Assembly (NCBI RefSeq): GCF_014205875.1
Contig: NZ_JACHEN010000006.1
Location: 62,001 to 126,000 of the forward strand
DNA from: Anaerosolibacter carboniphilus
GTDB taxonomy: Bacteria > Bacillota > Clostridia > Peptostreptococcales > Thermotaleaceae
Direction: 5' to 3'
Length of the DNA stretch: 64,000 nt
Below are positions 52,239 to 60,658 of the stretch, piece by piece. The position numbers were made by a program, and so were the translations under genes. The stretch's first letter is position 1; the number at the start of each line of letters is the position of its first letter. The notes beneath the pieces are model-generated. The model was not told the origin of the DNA, did no database searches, and saw only the letters and a program-made list of their open reading frames with translations.

Positions 52239-53414
52239 ATGTTGAATAGAAAGACATTATTTTGTATCGTAACTGGTTTATTTTGGTTTTCATTGTATGC
52301 ATACATCCCTCAGATGACCAATTATGCCAAACAGATGGGTGCTTCATACAAGATGATTGGTATGATTACCAGTGCTTACGGGTTTAGTCAGACAATACTG
52401 AGAATACCATTAGGAATTGTATCGGATGCATTGAATAGAAGAAAGATCTTTATTATTTCGGGACTTTTCGTCATTATATTTAGCACACTGGTGGTTTTTG
52501 TTCTCCCAAATGCATTTACTCTTTTGTTGGCTCGCTTTCTAGCAGGTGTTGCTGCTGCAACATGGATCAATTATACGGTAATGTTTTCTAGTTATTATGA
52601 ATCATCTCAAGTATCTAAAGCCATGGGAATCATTAATTCAACCAATAAAGCCGGTCAGTTCGCAGCCGTGTTGGCGGGTGGATTCGTTTCTCTATATCTG
52701 GGGGTACGTTATCTATTTCTGCTCAGTGCCATAGGCGCTATTGCAGGGTTTGTGCTAAGTTTGGCTATATGGGAAGAGAGAGAAATGTCAGACAAAAAGC
52801 CCTTTTCTTTTTCCAATGTACTTCTAATTTTAAAAAACAAAGATATCCTTGTGGTCTCTGTTTTAGCTACATTGTCCCAGTTGATCACATACTCTACAGC
52901 CTTTGGGTTTACACCACTGGTAGCCTCAAGTCTAGGAGCCAATAATTTTCAACTGAGTATGGTGGCCATTGCATTTAATTTTCCTCAAATTGCTTTTGCA
53001 GCACTATCTGGAATTCTATTTGTGAAGCGTCTTGGTGAGAAAACTACACTGATGATTGGTTTTTGTATAAGTACAATTTTATGTATGCTCACACCTTTTA
53101 CCTCGAGTGTGTCAATGTTATATGTGATTCAAACTATCAGTGGTATTGCCAATGCAATGACGTTTCCTTTGCTCATGGGATTGGCTATTCAAAATGTAGC
53201 ATCGGATTTGAGAACGACAATCATGGGCTTTTTTCAAGCAATGTATGGTATCGGCATGATTGTTGGACCGATCTTAATTGGCAGTGTTGGAGATCGATTT
53301 GGATTGGCTACGGGCTTTATTGTTACGGGTATGTTTGGACTCATTGCAATGATATCAATAGGCGTATTTGGAGTAAATGAGAGCAGATCCATTTCGAATT
53401 ATACGAGCAATTAA
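52239..53414 (+). CDS. MFS transporter
   Basis: 391 residues from the ATG at 52239, 8 bases after GGGGAG; the frame is open for 43 codons upstream, where the terminator lies, so that part is not coding. 12 hydrophobic helices; MFS loop 2-3 signature as GIVSDALNRRKIFIISG and a second copy-like loop GILFVKRLGEKTTLMIGF. It may import or export a cluster metabolite. The IclR gene starts 115 bases after its stop. Confidence 0.9.
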   Translation: MLNRKTLFCIVTGLFWFSLYAYIPQMTNYAKQMGASYKMIGMITSAYGFSQTILRIPLGIVSDALNRRKIFIISGLFVIIFSTLVVFVLPNAFTLLLARFLAGVAAATWINYTVMFSSYYESSQVSKAMGIINSTNKAGQFAAVLAGGFVSLYLGVRYLFLLSAIGAIAGFVLSLAIWEEREMSDKKPFSFSNVLLILKNKDILVVSVLATLSQLITYSTAFGFTPLVASSLGANNFQLSMVAIAFNFPQIAFAALSGILFVKRLGEKTTLMIGFCISTILCMLTPFTSSVSMLYVIQTISGIANAMTFPLLMGLAIQNVASDLRTTIMGFFQAMYGIGMIVGPILIGSVGDRFGLATGFIVTGMFGLIAMISIGVFGVNESRSISNYTSN

Positions 53415-53528
53415 TTTATGGAAAAAAGTCAATTCTTCATTATCGCAGAGGAATCTTTAAAAATATATGGGTACTACGAAAAAAAGGAATGTCACTATTT
53501 TAGAAAAATTTATCACAGGAGGATTGAC

Positions 53529-54317
53529 ATGGCTGAAAAATCGAGTGAAAACAGTGTACGTTCCATACAGAGGGCGCTCAATATTCTATTGTGCTTTAAC
53601 TGGAGTGATCGAGAGTTGACCTTGACGGAAATTGCAGAAAAGGCAGGACTGGCAAAATCAACCATATCCCGATTGTTAACCACTATGGAACTGGAAGGGT
53701 TTATTTCTAAGGATCAGAAAACCAATCGATACAAATTGGGACGTAATATTTATTATTTAGGGTTGATTGCAAAAGAAAGCTTGGATATAAGGAAAATCAG
53801 CCGACCTATTATGGAGGAAATTTGTCAGGCATCCAAGGAAACTGTAAATCTATATTTATTGGATAATAGAGAGCGGGTATGCTTTGAGCAAGTAGAAAGT
53901 CCACAAGCTATAAAGCAATCTGTAAAAATCGGAGAGCGATTCGCCATATGGGCGGGGGCAACAGGAAAAGCCATATTGGCTCACTTGGGAGAACTCATTT
54001 GGTATGAAATGATAGAAGATATAAGAAGCCTCACAGAAAGTACAATTGTAGAACCAGATGCATTCATTGCCGAGTTGAAGCAGGTGAGAGAACAAGGATA
54101 TGCAGTTAGCGTAGGAGAAAAGGATTATGAGGTAGGCTGTGTGGCTGGACCTATCTTTGATGTTCATAGAAAGGTCATTGGGTGTCTTGCCATATCAGGT
54201 CCTAGATTTAGATTTCCAGACAATATAGATTTTTACAGCAGATTGGTAACAGAGGGTGCCAAAAAAATTTCTAATCAATTGGGATATTATGACAGAAGCC
54301 CAGAATATATGGAATAA
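53529..54317 (+). CDS. IclR-family transcriptional regulator of the catabolic cluster
   Basis: 262 residues from the ATG at 53529, 6 bases after ACAGGAGGA; the frame is open 37 codons upstream without a site. Winged HTH: RSIQRALNILLCFNWSDREL then LTEIAEKAGLAKSTISRLL; the C-terminal effector domain has GATGKAILAHLGE, EQGYAVSVGEKDYEVGCVAGPIFD and IGCLAISGPRFRF, typical of IclR. These proteins bind small organic acids and can activate or repress. GTTCCG-N5-CGGAAC at 43520-43536 is the proposed target. Confidence 0.92.
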   Translation: MAEKSSENSVRSIQRALNILLCFNWSDRELTLTEIAEKAGLAKSTISRLLTTMELEGFISKDQKTNRYKLGRNIYYLGLIAKESLDIRKISRPIMEEICQASKETVNLYLLDNRERVCFEQVESPQAIKQSVKIGERFAIWAGATGKAILAHLGELIWYEMIEDIRSLTESTIVEPDAFIAELKQVREQGYAVSVGEKDYEVGCVAGPIFDVHRKVIGCLAISGPRFRFPDNIDFYSRLVTEGAKKISNQLGYYDRSPEYME

Positions 54318-54340
54318 GTAAGATAGATAGGTGATAATGG

Positions 54341-55264
54341 ATGGAAAATTCACGAAACACGAATCGATTCAGCACCACAGACATACTACTGGTTTTTGTA
54401 GCTATCATTTGGGGATTAAATTATGTCGTGACAAAAATTTCATTAAGAGAGATGAATCCTCTGGTATTCAATAGTTTGCGATTTGTTATTGGAGCGGTTA
54501 TTTGCTGGATCATTTTACTGTTAAAGGAAAAAGATTTTAGGGTTAGCAAGAGAGAATTGGTACATTTATTGATGATGGGGATTGTAGCGCATGGTATCAA
54601 CCAAGTGGCATTTGTATATGGTGTATCAAAAACTTCTGCATCGACGGCTTCCCTGATCTTGGCTGCCACACCTATGTGTGTGGCTTTCCTAGCAAGCCTG
54701 CTGAAGCTAGAAAAAGGAAATAATAAAACCATTATGGGTATTATTATTTCCTTTGCTGGTGTGGCCTTGGTGGTTATGGGTGCTGCTGGAGGTAAAGGTG
54801 TGTCGATGGAATCTCATTTTGGGAATATACTCATCGTGATCGCCACTCTGTTTTGGAGCTTATATACGATCATGATTCGACTATATTTTAAAGATATATC
54901 CATTGTGAAAGTGACAACCTATTCAATGACCCTTACAGCAATTTTCTTTTCGATGATTTCATTAAAACCAATTTTGGCTGCAAGTTGGGACACGTATTCG
55001 TCGATCGCTTGGGGAGGTGTTGTTTTTTCAGGGGTCTTTGTATTTGGTATATCCTATATCCTTTGGAATATAGGGGTTCGAAAGGTAGGGGCCACTCGAA
55101 CTTCAATTTATGCGAATCTTCCGCCTTTCATCTCTATCTTGTCAGGATGGTTGATTTTGGGAGAAGTCATCACGAAGACCCAGCTCATGGGAGGTATGTT
55201 AATTATCTATGGACTGATATATGCCAGTCAAAAGAATAAGATTGGGCAGGACGAAGATACCTAA
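54341..55264 (+). CDS. EamA/DMT-family transporter
   Basis: 307 residues, ten helices in two EamA repeats: IIWGLNYVVTKISLREMNPL, VYGVSKTSASTASLILAATP, SLYTIMIRLYFKD, and the end WLILGEVITKTQLMGGMLI. It begins 23 bases after the IclR gene (AGGTGATAATGGATG), so the two are probably co-transcribed. Possible efflux of an intermediate. About 38% apparent likeness only in motif layout to the DMT gene at 42423; not a recent copy. Confidence 0.9.
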   Translation: MENSRNTNRFSTTDILLVFVAIIWGLNYVVTKISLREMNPLVFNSLRFVIGAVICWIILLLKEKDFRVSKRELVHLLMMGIVAHGINQVAFVYGVSKTSASTASLILAATPMCVAFLASLLKLEKGNNKTIMGIIISFAGVALVVMGAAGGKGVSMESHFGNILIVIATLFWSLYTIMIRLYFKDISIVKVTTYSMTLTAIFFSMISLKPILAASWDTYSSIAWGGVVFSGVFVFGISYILWNIGVRKVGATRTSIYANLPPFISILSGWLILGEVITKTQLMGGMLIIYGLIYASQKNKIGQDEDT

Positions 55265-55312
55265 ATAGAATGTGATTTTTAATACTCTTCATTTCATGAA
55301 GGAGGAATGCAT

Positions 55313-56164
55313 ATGTCCAAAATGAAATTCGTAAAAGCTGAGGAGTCAGTTAAGATTGGAGAAGAGGCTTTTAAAGAAATTGACAATACTTCTATTGCAT
55401 GGCTTGCAAGTGCAGGATTTTTGATAAATGCACGGGGAACTATCCTTTTAATTGATCCCGTATTAATGACAAGACCTGGCCAGAATGATATAAGCGAAGC
55501 GGGTTTGAAGATGAGTATTTCCTATCCTATTAAAGCTACAGATATACCTATAGCTGATGCTGTACTCTATACCCATCCAGATAATGATCATTTAGGTCAT
55601 CATACCGCTCATATTCTTGCACAGTTAAATCCAAGATTCATTGGTCCACACACAGTATTTAATCGACTTGCGCAGATAGGTATAAATCCTAAAAATATTG
55701 AGACTTGTCGCACTGGTGATATCATTCATATTAAGAATGTTACGATAGAAGTAACTCCTGCAGATCATCCATGGCAGCTTCAGGACCCTCAGCGATGCGG
55801 TAAACCCTTTCGCAGTGGAGACTGTTGCGGCTTTATTGTCACAACACCGGATGTCCGTTGTTTTTTTCCTGGGGACACAAGACTTATGGAGGAACATTTA
55901 ACAATCAGTGATATAGACCTTTTAGCGCTTGATGTTTCCATTGATCCATTTCATCTTAATCATCTAGGGGCAGTAGTGCTTGCGGATTCAATGCCTAATG
56001 CGCTATTAATCCCTATTCATTACGGTACCTATGATGTACCTGATAAACCTGCACATTTAGGTAATCCAGATGATGTGCTCAGGAAAGTGAAGAATGGAAG
56101 TAAAAGAGCGAGAATATTGGCACCTGGAGAAATGCTTACGTTAAAAAATGGAATTGAAATATAA
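55313..56164 (+). CDS. UlaG-like metallo-beta-lactamase-fold hydrolase
   Basis: 283 residues from the ATG at 55313, 7 bases after AAGGAGG. Motifs: IAWLASAGFLIN, LIDPVLM, metal site HPDNDHLGHH (HxxxDH), ADHPWQLQ, FPGDTRL, and PIHYGTYDVPDK near the C-terminus. The layout is that of the L-ascorbate-6-phosphate lactonase (UlaG) group, which opens lactones, though other activities occur. Last plus-strand gene of the region before a large inverted repeat. A lactone in the TRAP pathway (for example quinide) is a guess. Confidence 0.85.
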   Translation: MSKMKFVKAEESVKIGEEAFKEIDNTSIAWLASAGFLINARGTILLIDPVLMTRPGQNDISEAGLKMSISYPIKATDIPIADAVLYTHPDNDHLGHHTAHILAQLNPRFIGPHTVFNRLAQIGINPKNIETCRTGDIIHIKNVTIEVTPADHPWQLQDPQRCGKPFRSGDCCGFIVTTPDVRCFFPGDTRLMEEHLTISDIDLLALDVSIDPFHLNHLGAVVLADSMPNALLIPIHYGTYDVPDKPAHLGNPDDVLRKVKNGSKRARILAPGEMLTLKNGIEI

Positions 56165-56167
56165 TGT

Positions 56168-56220
56168 GGGTCTTAAATCCTGATTTTTATTATATAAAGA
56201 AAGCTCAGGATTTAAGACCC
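56168..56220. repeat. Long perfect inverted repeat without T-run
   Basis: 16-base arms GGGTCTTAAATCCTGA (56168-56183) and complement (56205-56220), 21-base AT-rich loop. It lies between convergent genes and may end both transcripts, but neither flank has a run of T. Confidence 0.7.
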
Positions 56221-56250
56221 TAAATAGAATGCAGACTATACGAAAATATC

Positions 56251-57423
56251 CTATAGATATATTGTTCGACCTTCACTGGCGGATTGATAAGCAGCATACA
56301 TAATTTTTGTTGTCTCATACGCCAATTCAATATCAGATTGAGGTTTCCTTCCATAAGATACACACTCAACGAAATCTTGAAGCTCATAAACATATCCTCT
56401 TAAAAATTCGTCAATCAGAAAAATGTTATTCCAACCTGTTTTTTCAGGCATCATCTCAGCAAAATAAATATCGCCCAAACCCTCTTGGTCTAAGAAATAG
56501 GTCTGCAGATTATTGGCAGGGGTAATGTTGCACATAAGGGCTCCGTCATTGGCATAAATCTCAATATAATTTTTCGTTCCACCTAATACATTATCACTTG
56601 CAATAACGATAGCCTTCGTATTGTCAGAAAATGTTAAAGTAACGTTTGAAAAATCTTCTACGTCAATGGGATTGCTGGTTAAATGTCTCCTATCATATTC
56701 GGTGAGACATTTGCCGATATGGCCCATATCAGCGTTTACACTCACTACATATATTTTCTCGTTTCTCGCTTGGGCTTCCACCTGTTTTAGCCACAAGATA
56801 CCAGAAAGAGGGTGACATCCCGTTCTCATGAGTGAACCACCGCCTGTTTTATCCCATTGACCTGCTACTGGCGAGGATGAGCCTCTCAAACTTTCTTCAC
56901 CCTTCATAAAGACAAGCTTACTCTTTTTTGTTCTAATGATTTCAGCAGTTTTCGTTACCGATGGACAATATACATAGTTCTCAGCATACATAAAGAGTTT
57001 ATCGCTGGCTTCAACGACTTTTTTCACTTCATCCATGTGTTTCACTACTTTTTCATACATCTTTGCTTTAGAAACTTTTGTCCCTATGGGTTTTTCATCA
57101 CCGTCTTCTCCGAAATAGCCTGTTAAAGGTTTTTCACAAACCACATGTTTTCCTGCGTTTAAAGCTCTAATGGTTATATCGATATGAGATGCAGGAGGAG
57201 TTACAATATCGATGATGTCAATTTCGGGATCGTGTAGTACTTCTTCTATATTGGATGTAATATTTTGAATGCCAAACTTTTGCCCAAAGCTTTTCGCTTT
57301 TTCTAAATCAATGTCTACCAAGGTTTTAATTCTTACGGGGACACCATGAACCTTTGCATACCCATTGGCATGTAAAAATGCTCCATAACCCCCTCCAATT
57401 AAAGCTACATTGACAGTCTTCAT
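56251..57423 (-). CDS. Gfo/Idh/MocA-family oxidoreductase
   Basis: 390 residues from the ATG at 57423, 7 bases after AAAGGTGG on the minus strand. N-terminal Rossmann fold NVALIGGGYGAFLHANGY, DIVTPPASHIDI and the EKP-type catalytic motif HVVCEKPLTGYFG; C-terminal alpha/beta domain with GGGSLMRTGCHPLSG, where Gfo/Idh enzymes keep the catalytic His. Acts on a sugar, cyclitol or related NAD(P)-dependent substrate. Three operator-like palindromes sit 57-185 bases upstream, so it is the best candidate target of the adjacent LacI regulator. Confidence 0.92.
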   Translation of the reverse strand: MKTVNVALIGGGYGAFLHANGYAKVHGVPVRIKTLVDIDLEKAKSFGQKFGIQNITSNIEEVLHDPEIDIIDIVTPPASHIDITIRALNAGKHVVCEKPLTGYFGEDGDEKPIGTKVSKAKMYEKVVKHMDEVKKVVEASDKLFMYAENYVYCPSVTKTAEIIRTKKSKLVFMKGEESLRGSSSPVAGQWDKTGGGSLMRTGCHPLSGILWLKQVEAQARNEKIYVVSVNADMGHIGKCLTEYDRRHLTSNPIDVEDFSNVTLTFSDNTKAIVIASDNVLGGTKNYIEIYANDGALMCNITPANNLQTYFLDQEGLGDIYFAEMMPEKTGWNNIFLIDEFLRGYVYELQDFVECVSYGRKPQSDIELAYETTKIMYAAYQSASEGRTIYL

Positions 57424-57480
57424 TTTATGACCACCTTTCAAATGAAATAATATGTATGATTGCAAAACAGGCCTGGCACA

Positions 57481-57607
57481 ATGCCGAATCGATTCGGCAT
57501 GACTTAAAAAATATAATCCTAATTTTGTTGGATAAGAATGAAAAAAAGATTCCCGAATCGATTCGGTGTCAAGTATAAAAAAAGAAGCATTTCCCGGAAC
57601 GATTCGA
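57481..57607. promoter_or_regulatory. Three LacI-type operators (GAATCGATTC family)
   Basis: ATGCCGAATCGATTCGGCAT (57481-57500) is a perfect 20-base palindrome; CCGAATCGATTCGG (57553-57566) a perfect 14-base one; CCGGAACGATTCGA (57594-57607) a degenerate third. Centre-to-centre spacings are about 69 and 41 bases. They lie between a minus-strand oxidoreductase gene and a plus-strand LacI gene. Confidence 0.8.
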
Positions 57608-57704
57608 TATCTAAATTATATTCCGAAGCTCATATGGTGTCAATAGGAATTATCTAAAAATTTTTTCGAATGAAGTAGCCTAGCAATTCCCTGTTTATGA
57701 TGGG

Positions 57705-57743
57705 TTGAATCGATTGACGGTATGATTCTCTATTTGCTATACT
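57705..57743 (+). promoter_or_regulatory. Promoter of the first LacI gene with overlapping operator
   Basis: TTGACG (57714-57719), 18-base spacer, TGCTATACT with -10 at 57738-57743. A fourth operator, TTGAATCGATTGACGG (57705-57720), overlaps the -35, which suggests self-repression. Confidence 0.72.
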
Positions 57744-57782
57744 AAAGGTGATTGACTAGATGTGTTCCATTGGAGGATTATT

Positions 57783-58817
57783 ATGAAGCAAAGGAAAACT
57801 GGGAATATAACATTACAAGAGGTAGCAAATCATGCCGGGGTATCTAAAACCACTGCTTCTGTTGCTCTAAACGGTGGGGATTATGTTTCTGAAGAAACTA
57901 GACATAAAGTCATTGTTGCTGCTCAAGAATTGGGTTATGTATACAATCGGGCTGCTGCCAGCTTGCGTTCAAATGCTTCTTCAACAGTAGGACTGATCAT
58001 TCCAGATTTAGATAATTCTTTCTATACAGCGCTGCTAAGCGGCGTGAATACTGCACTCAATAAGCTTGAAAATACCATACTCTTAGGTTCCACCAATGAG
58101 TCCCTGACGGTACAGGACCGGCTTATTTCTTCAATGCTTGAATATAGGGTTTGTGGCATTATTCTATTTGCAGTTTTAGGAAGTTCAAACGAATTAATTG
58201 CTAGGATTAAAAATCTAGGAATTCCTGTGGTACTGGTGAATCGAAACTTCTCTGAATTCACCTGCGATTATATAGGTATAGATGATGTCTTGGCGGGTCA
58301 ATTAGCCACCGAACACCTTGTAGAAAGAGGCCATCGTAGAATTGCATACCTTGGGGGTACATCGGAGCTTTCTTCTTGGTATAAACGTAGAGAAGGCTAT
58401 GAAAGGGTTCTTAAGGAACATCAAATACAAATAGATGAATCATTGATCATTGAAGGGCCCCCTACACAAGAGTCAGGGTACAAATTGGCAGAAGAAATTC
58501 TAAAGTTAGATAAAAAGCCATCGGGGATATTTTGTTTTAATGATGTTATTGCAATTGGGGCTATGATGAAGCTTGAGGAAAATGGCATTATTCCTGGCCG
58601 TGATATTGCCATTGTTGGTGTAGATGACATACCTGAAGCCTCCATTATAAAGCCTAAACTTACGACCGTGTCTTCTTATCCCTTTCTTAGGGGAGTCAAG
58701 GCCGCAAATATTTTACATGAAAGGATTAATGGTTATGCTGGGGAACCACAGAGTATTATCATAGAACCACAGCTTATAATAAGAGATTCAAGTAATTCAG
58801 AGAGAATAAATCAATAG
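57783..58817 (+). CDS. LacI-family repressor, copy 1
   Basis: 344 residues from the ATG at 57783 after TGGAGGATT. HTH ITLQEVANHAGVSKTTASVAL followed by hinge RSNASSTVGLIIP; specificity positions 17/18/22 (LacI numbering) read Lys, Thr, Val. C-terminal sugar-type binding domain with VLVNRNFSEFTCDYIGIDD and GIFCFNDVIAIGAMM. It is strongly alike to the gene at 58921-59961 along the full length, with SLRS.AS.. , IGAMMKL, VGVDDIPEASI and TTVSS.P.LRG.. shared. Probable ligand of GAATCGATTC operators. Confidence 0.92.
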   Translation: MKQRKTGNITLQEVANHAGVSKTTASVALNGGDYVSEETRHKVIVAAQELGYVYNRAAASLRSNASSTVGLIIPDLDNSFYTALLSGVNTALNKLENTILLGSTNESLTVQDRLISSMLEYRVCGIILFAVLGSSNELIARIKNLGIPVVLVNRNFSEFTCDYIGIDDVLAGQLATEHLVERGHRRIAYLGGTSELSSWYKRREGYERVLKEHQIQIDESLIIEGPPTQESGYKLAEEILKLDKKPSGIFCFNDVIAIGAMMKLEENGIIPGRDIAIVGVDDIPEASIIKPKLTTVSSYPFLRGVKAANILHERINGYAGEPQSIIIEPQLIIRDSSNSERINQ

Positions 58818-58834
58818 GATTTTTAGAAATGAAG

Positions 58835-58870
58835 AAAGATAGCCAATTAAGTAATGAAGGCTATCTTTTT
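58835..58870. terminator. Terminator between convergent LacI genes
   Basis: AAAGATAGCC / GGCTATCTTT arms with 14-base loop; T-run at 58864-58870. Confidence 0.8.
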
Positions 58871-58920
58871 GCGTGTTAAAATATTCGAATGTTGAAAGAA
58901 ATGTAACTTCACGGCATGAT

Positions 58921-59961
58921 CTAAGGATGGATCTCATCTTTATATGAGCAAGATTCCCGTATGATAAGCTCAGGCTGTATGATGATAGACTGAGGAGGTT
59001 CATTAGTAAGCCCCTCCATACGTTGATATAACAGACTAGCCGCTCTGGCGCCTCTAAGCATGGGGAAGGATGAAACCGTTGTAAGCTTTGGTGTGAATAT
59101 AGATGCTTCAGGGATATCATCAACTCCGAGAATGGCCATATCATACCCTGGCTCGAGACCCCTTTCCTTAAGTTTCATCATTGCTCCGATGGCAACAATA
59201 TCATTATAGCAAAAGACAGCAGTGGGCGGTGTTTGGAAATTGAGGATCTTTTCCATGAGTTCATATCCACTCTCACGGGTAGCAGCGCCCTCAATGATTA
59301 AAGTATGATCAATATCCAGCCCTGCTTTGGTATGGGCATTTATATATCCTTGTTTGCGCTCCCGCCAAGAAGAAAGTTTAGAGAAACCGCCTATAAAAGC
59401 AATCTGACGATGACCTTTCTCAATGAGATGTTCTGTAGCAATTTGTCCAGCAGCCAAATCATCGATTCCAATATAATCAAATGAACGCTCTGGAAAATTT
59501 CTATTGATCAAGACAACAGGTATTCCTACTTGTTTGATTCGATTGATCAGATCCTTTGGTGTATCTGGGACTGCGAAAAGAATAATGCCTCCTACACGAT
59601 ACTCCAGCATCGTAGAAATAAGACGCTCTTGAATAGCGCACGACTCAAAGGTGGTACCTAAAAGGGGAGTAATGTTATATTTATTTAACTGCTCGTTGAT
59701 GCCAATCAGAAGGGCCGTATAAAATGGGTTATCAAGATCTGCAAAAACCAAACCAACAGAAGAAGAAGATTTGGAACGTAAACTTGCTGCACTACGATCA
59801 TAAACATAACCCAATTCTCGCATGGACTCGAAAACTTTTTCTCGTGTCTCTGCGGATACATAACGGCCACCCCTTAGGGCCAAGGAAGCCGTCGATCGAG
59901 ATACACCAGCATGTTTTGCTACCTGCAATAAGGTTACATGGGTTGGTTTGTCTTGTTTCAT
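58921..59961 (-). CDS. LacI-family repressor, copy 2
   Basis: 346 residues; AGGAGGTTCC precedes the ATG on the minus strand. HTH VTLLQVAKHAGVSRSTASLAL; specificity positions 17/18/22 read Arg, Ser, Leu, so they differ from copy 1. Ligand-binding domain shares GLVFADLDNPFYTALLIG, EYRVGGIILFAVP, CYNDIVAIGAMMKL and ILGVDDIPEASIF with copy 1. Proposed ligand of the GGATCGATCC operators near 60482 and 60560 that control the CoA-transferase operon. Arranged tail-to-tail with copy 1. Confidence 0.92.
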   Translation of the reverse strand: MKQDKPTHVTLLQVAKHAGVSRSTASLALRGGRYVSAETREKVFESMRELGYVYDRSAASLRSKSSSSVGLVFADLDNPFYTALLIGINEQLNKYNITPLLGTTFESCAIQERLISTMLEYRVGGIILFAVPDTPKDLINRIKQVGIPVVLINRNFPERSFDYIGIDDLAAGQIATEHLIEKGHRQIAFIGGFSKLSSWRERKQGYINAHTKAGLDIDHTLIIEGAATRESGYELMEKILNFQTPPTAVFCYNDIVAIGAMMKLKERGLEPGYDMAILGVDDIPEASIFTPKLTTVSSFPMLRGARAASLLYQRMEGLTNEPPQSIIIQPELIIRESCSYKDEIHP

Positions 59962-60106
59962 TGGAACCTCCTAACTTTAAACATAAAATCCAAACAAGAA
60001 TAAAATATCAATGTTGAATTTAAGAGTAGTACTCAGATGCATAATATTTTCTAATCAGAAATTGGTAGACTATCTAATTAGACGAAGGATTTTCAGTGTA
60101 GTTTTT

Positions 60107-60144
60107 GATCTTGTAATGATTGAAATCATTACAAGATCGATCTT
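60107..60144. repeat. Inverted repeat and GATCGATC core upstream of LacI copy 2
   Basis: GATCTTGTAATGATT (60107-60121) repeats inverted at 60124-60138, and AAGATCGATCTT (60133-60144) overlaps its end. The latter shares the GATCGATC core of the 60482 and 60560 operators. It is about 170 bases before the LacI copy 2 start, a possible autoregulatory site. Elsewhere in 59962-60436 I see no gene. Confidence 0.45.
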
Positions 60145-60436
60145 AGATCATCTAAACAAATAACTATATTAACTAAGGGATGAGATACACCTAAAAGAGA
60201 ACAAACATTGCCATTTCATATTGATAATTGGACATGCTAAAATTGATCCTATTATATCATGAATAAATTGTCAGTGTCAATTTAATGGGCAAATTCCAAC
60301 AGGTTTGCTCTTGTGATACATGTATATATTTGACCATGATGACGAATTGTAGACTGAAAGCAGCCAAGGATCTTCCAAATATCTATTAGAAGGGCAAATC
60401 AGTTTTAGAAGCATATGAAAAATAATTTGAAAATTA

Positions 60437-60573
60437 TTGACAATGGTCTATGCAGGAGAGTATAATTAGATCAAACATACATCGGATCGATCCGAGAACG
60501 ATGCTATGCTGAGGGGCATAAATTGAGGTCATAAAGATAAATACTTTATCTGTAATTTATCGGATCGATCCAA
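60437..60573 (+). promoter_or_regulatory. Promoter of the CoA-transferase operon with two LacI-type operators
   Basis: TTGACA (60437-60442), 18-base spacer, TATAAT (60461-60466), both consensus. TCGGATCGATCCGA (60482-60495) is a perfect palindrome just after the expected start; TCGGATCGATCCAA (60560-60573) lies 78 bases further, about seven helical turns. A roadblock or loop would shut the promoter. Confidence 0.82.
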
Positions 60574-60658
60574 TACGTGTCATATAGGTTTTGAAATAAA
60601 AAAAGATTTAAAGCCATAAAACATATGTACAGTGAGTTTAGAATTAAGGAGTGATAAA

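Noticed and set aside
53063..53380. 105-codon plus-strand frame inside the MFS gene
   Set aside because: Cys/Trp-rich out-of-frame translation of transmembrane segments, no ribosome site.
56168..56220. Classical Rho-independent terminator
   Set aside because: The stem is long and perfect but neither side has a T-run; listed as inverted repeat instead.
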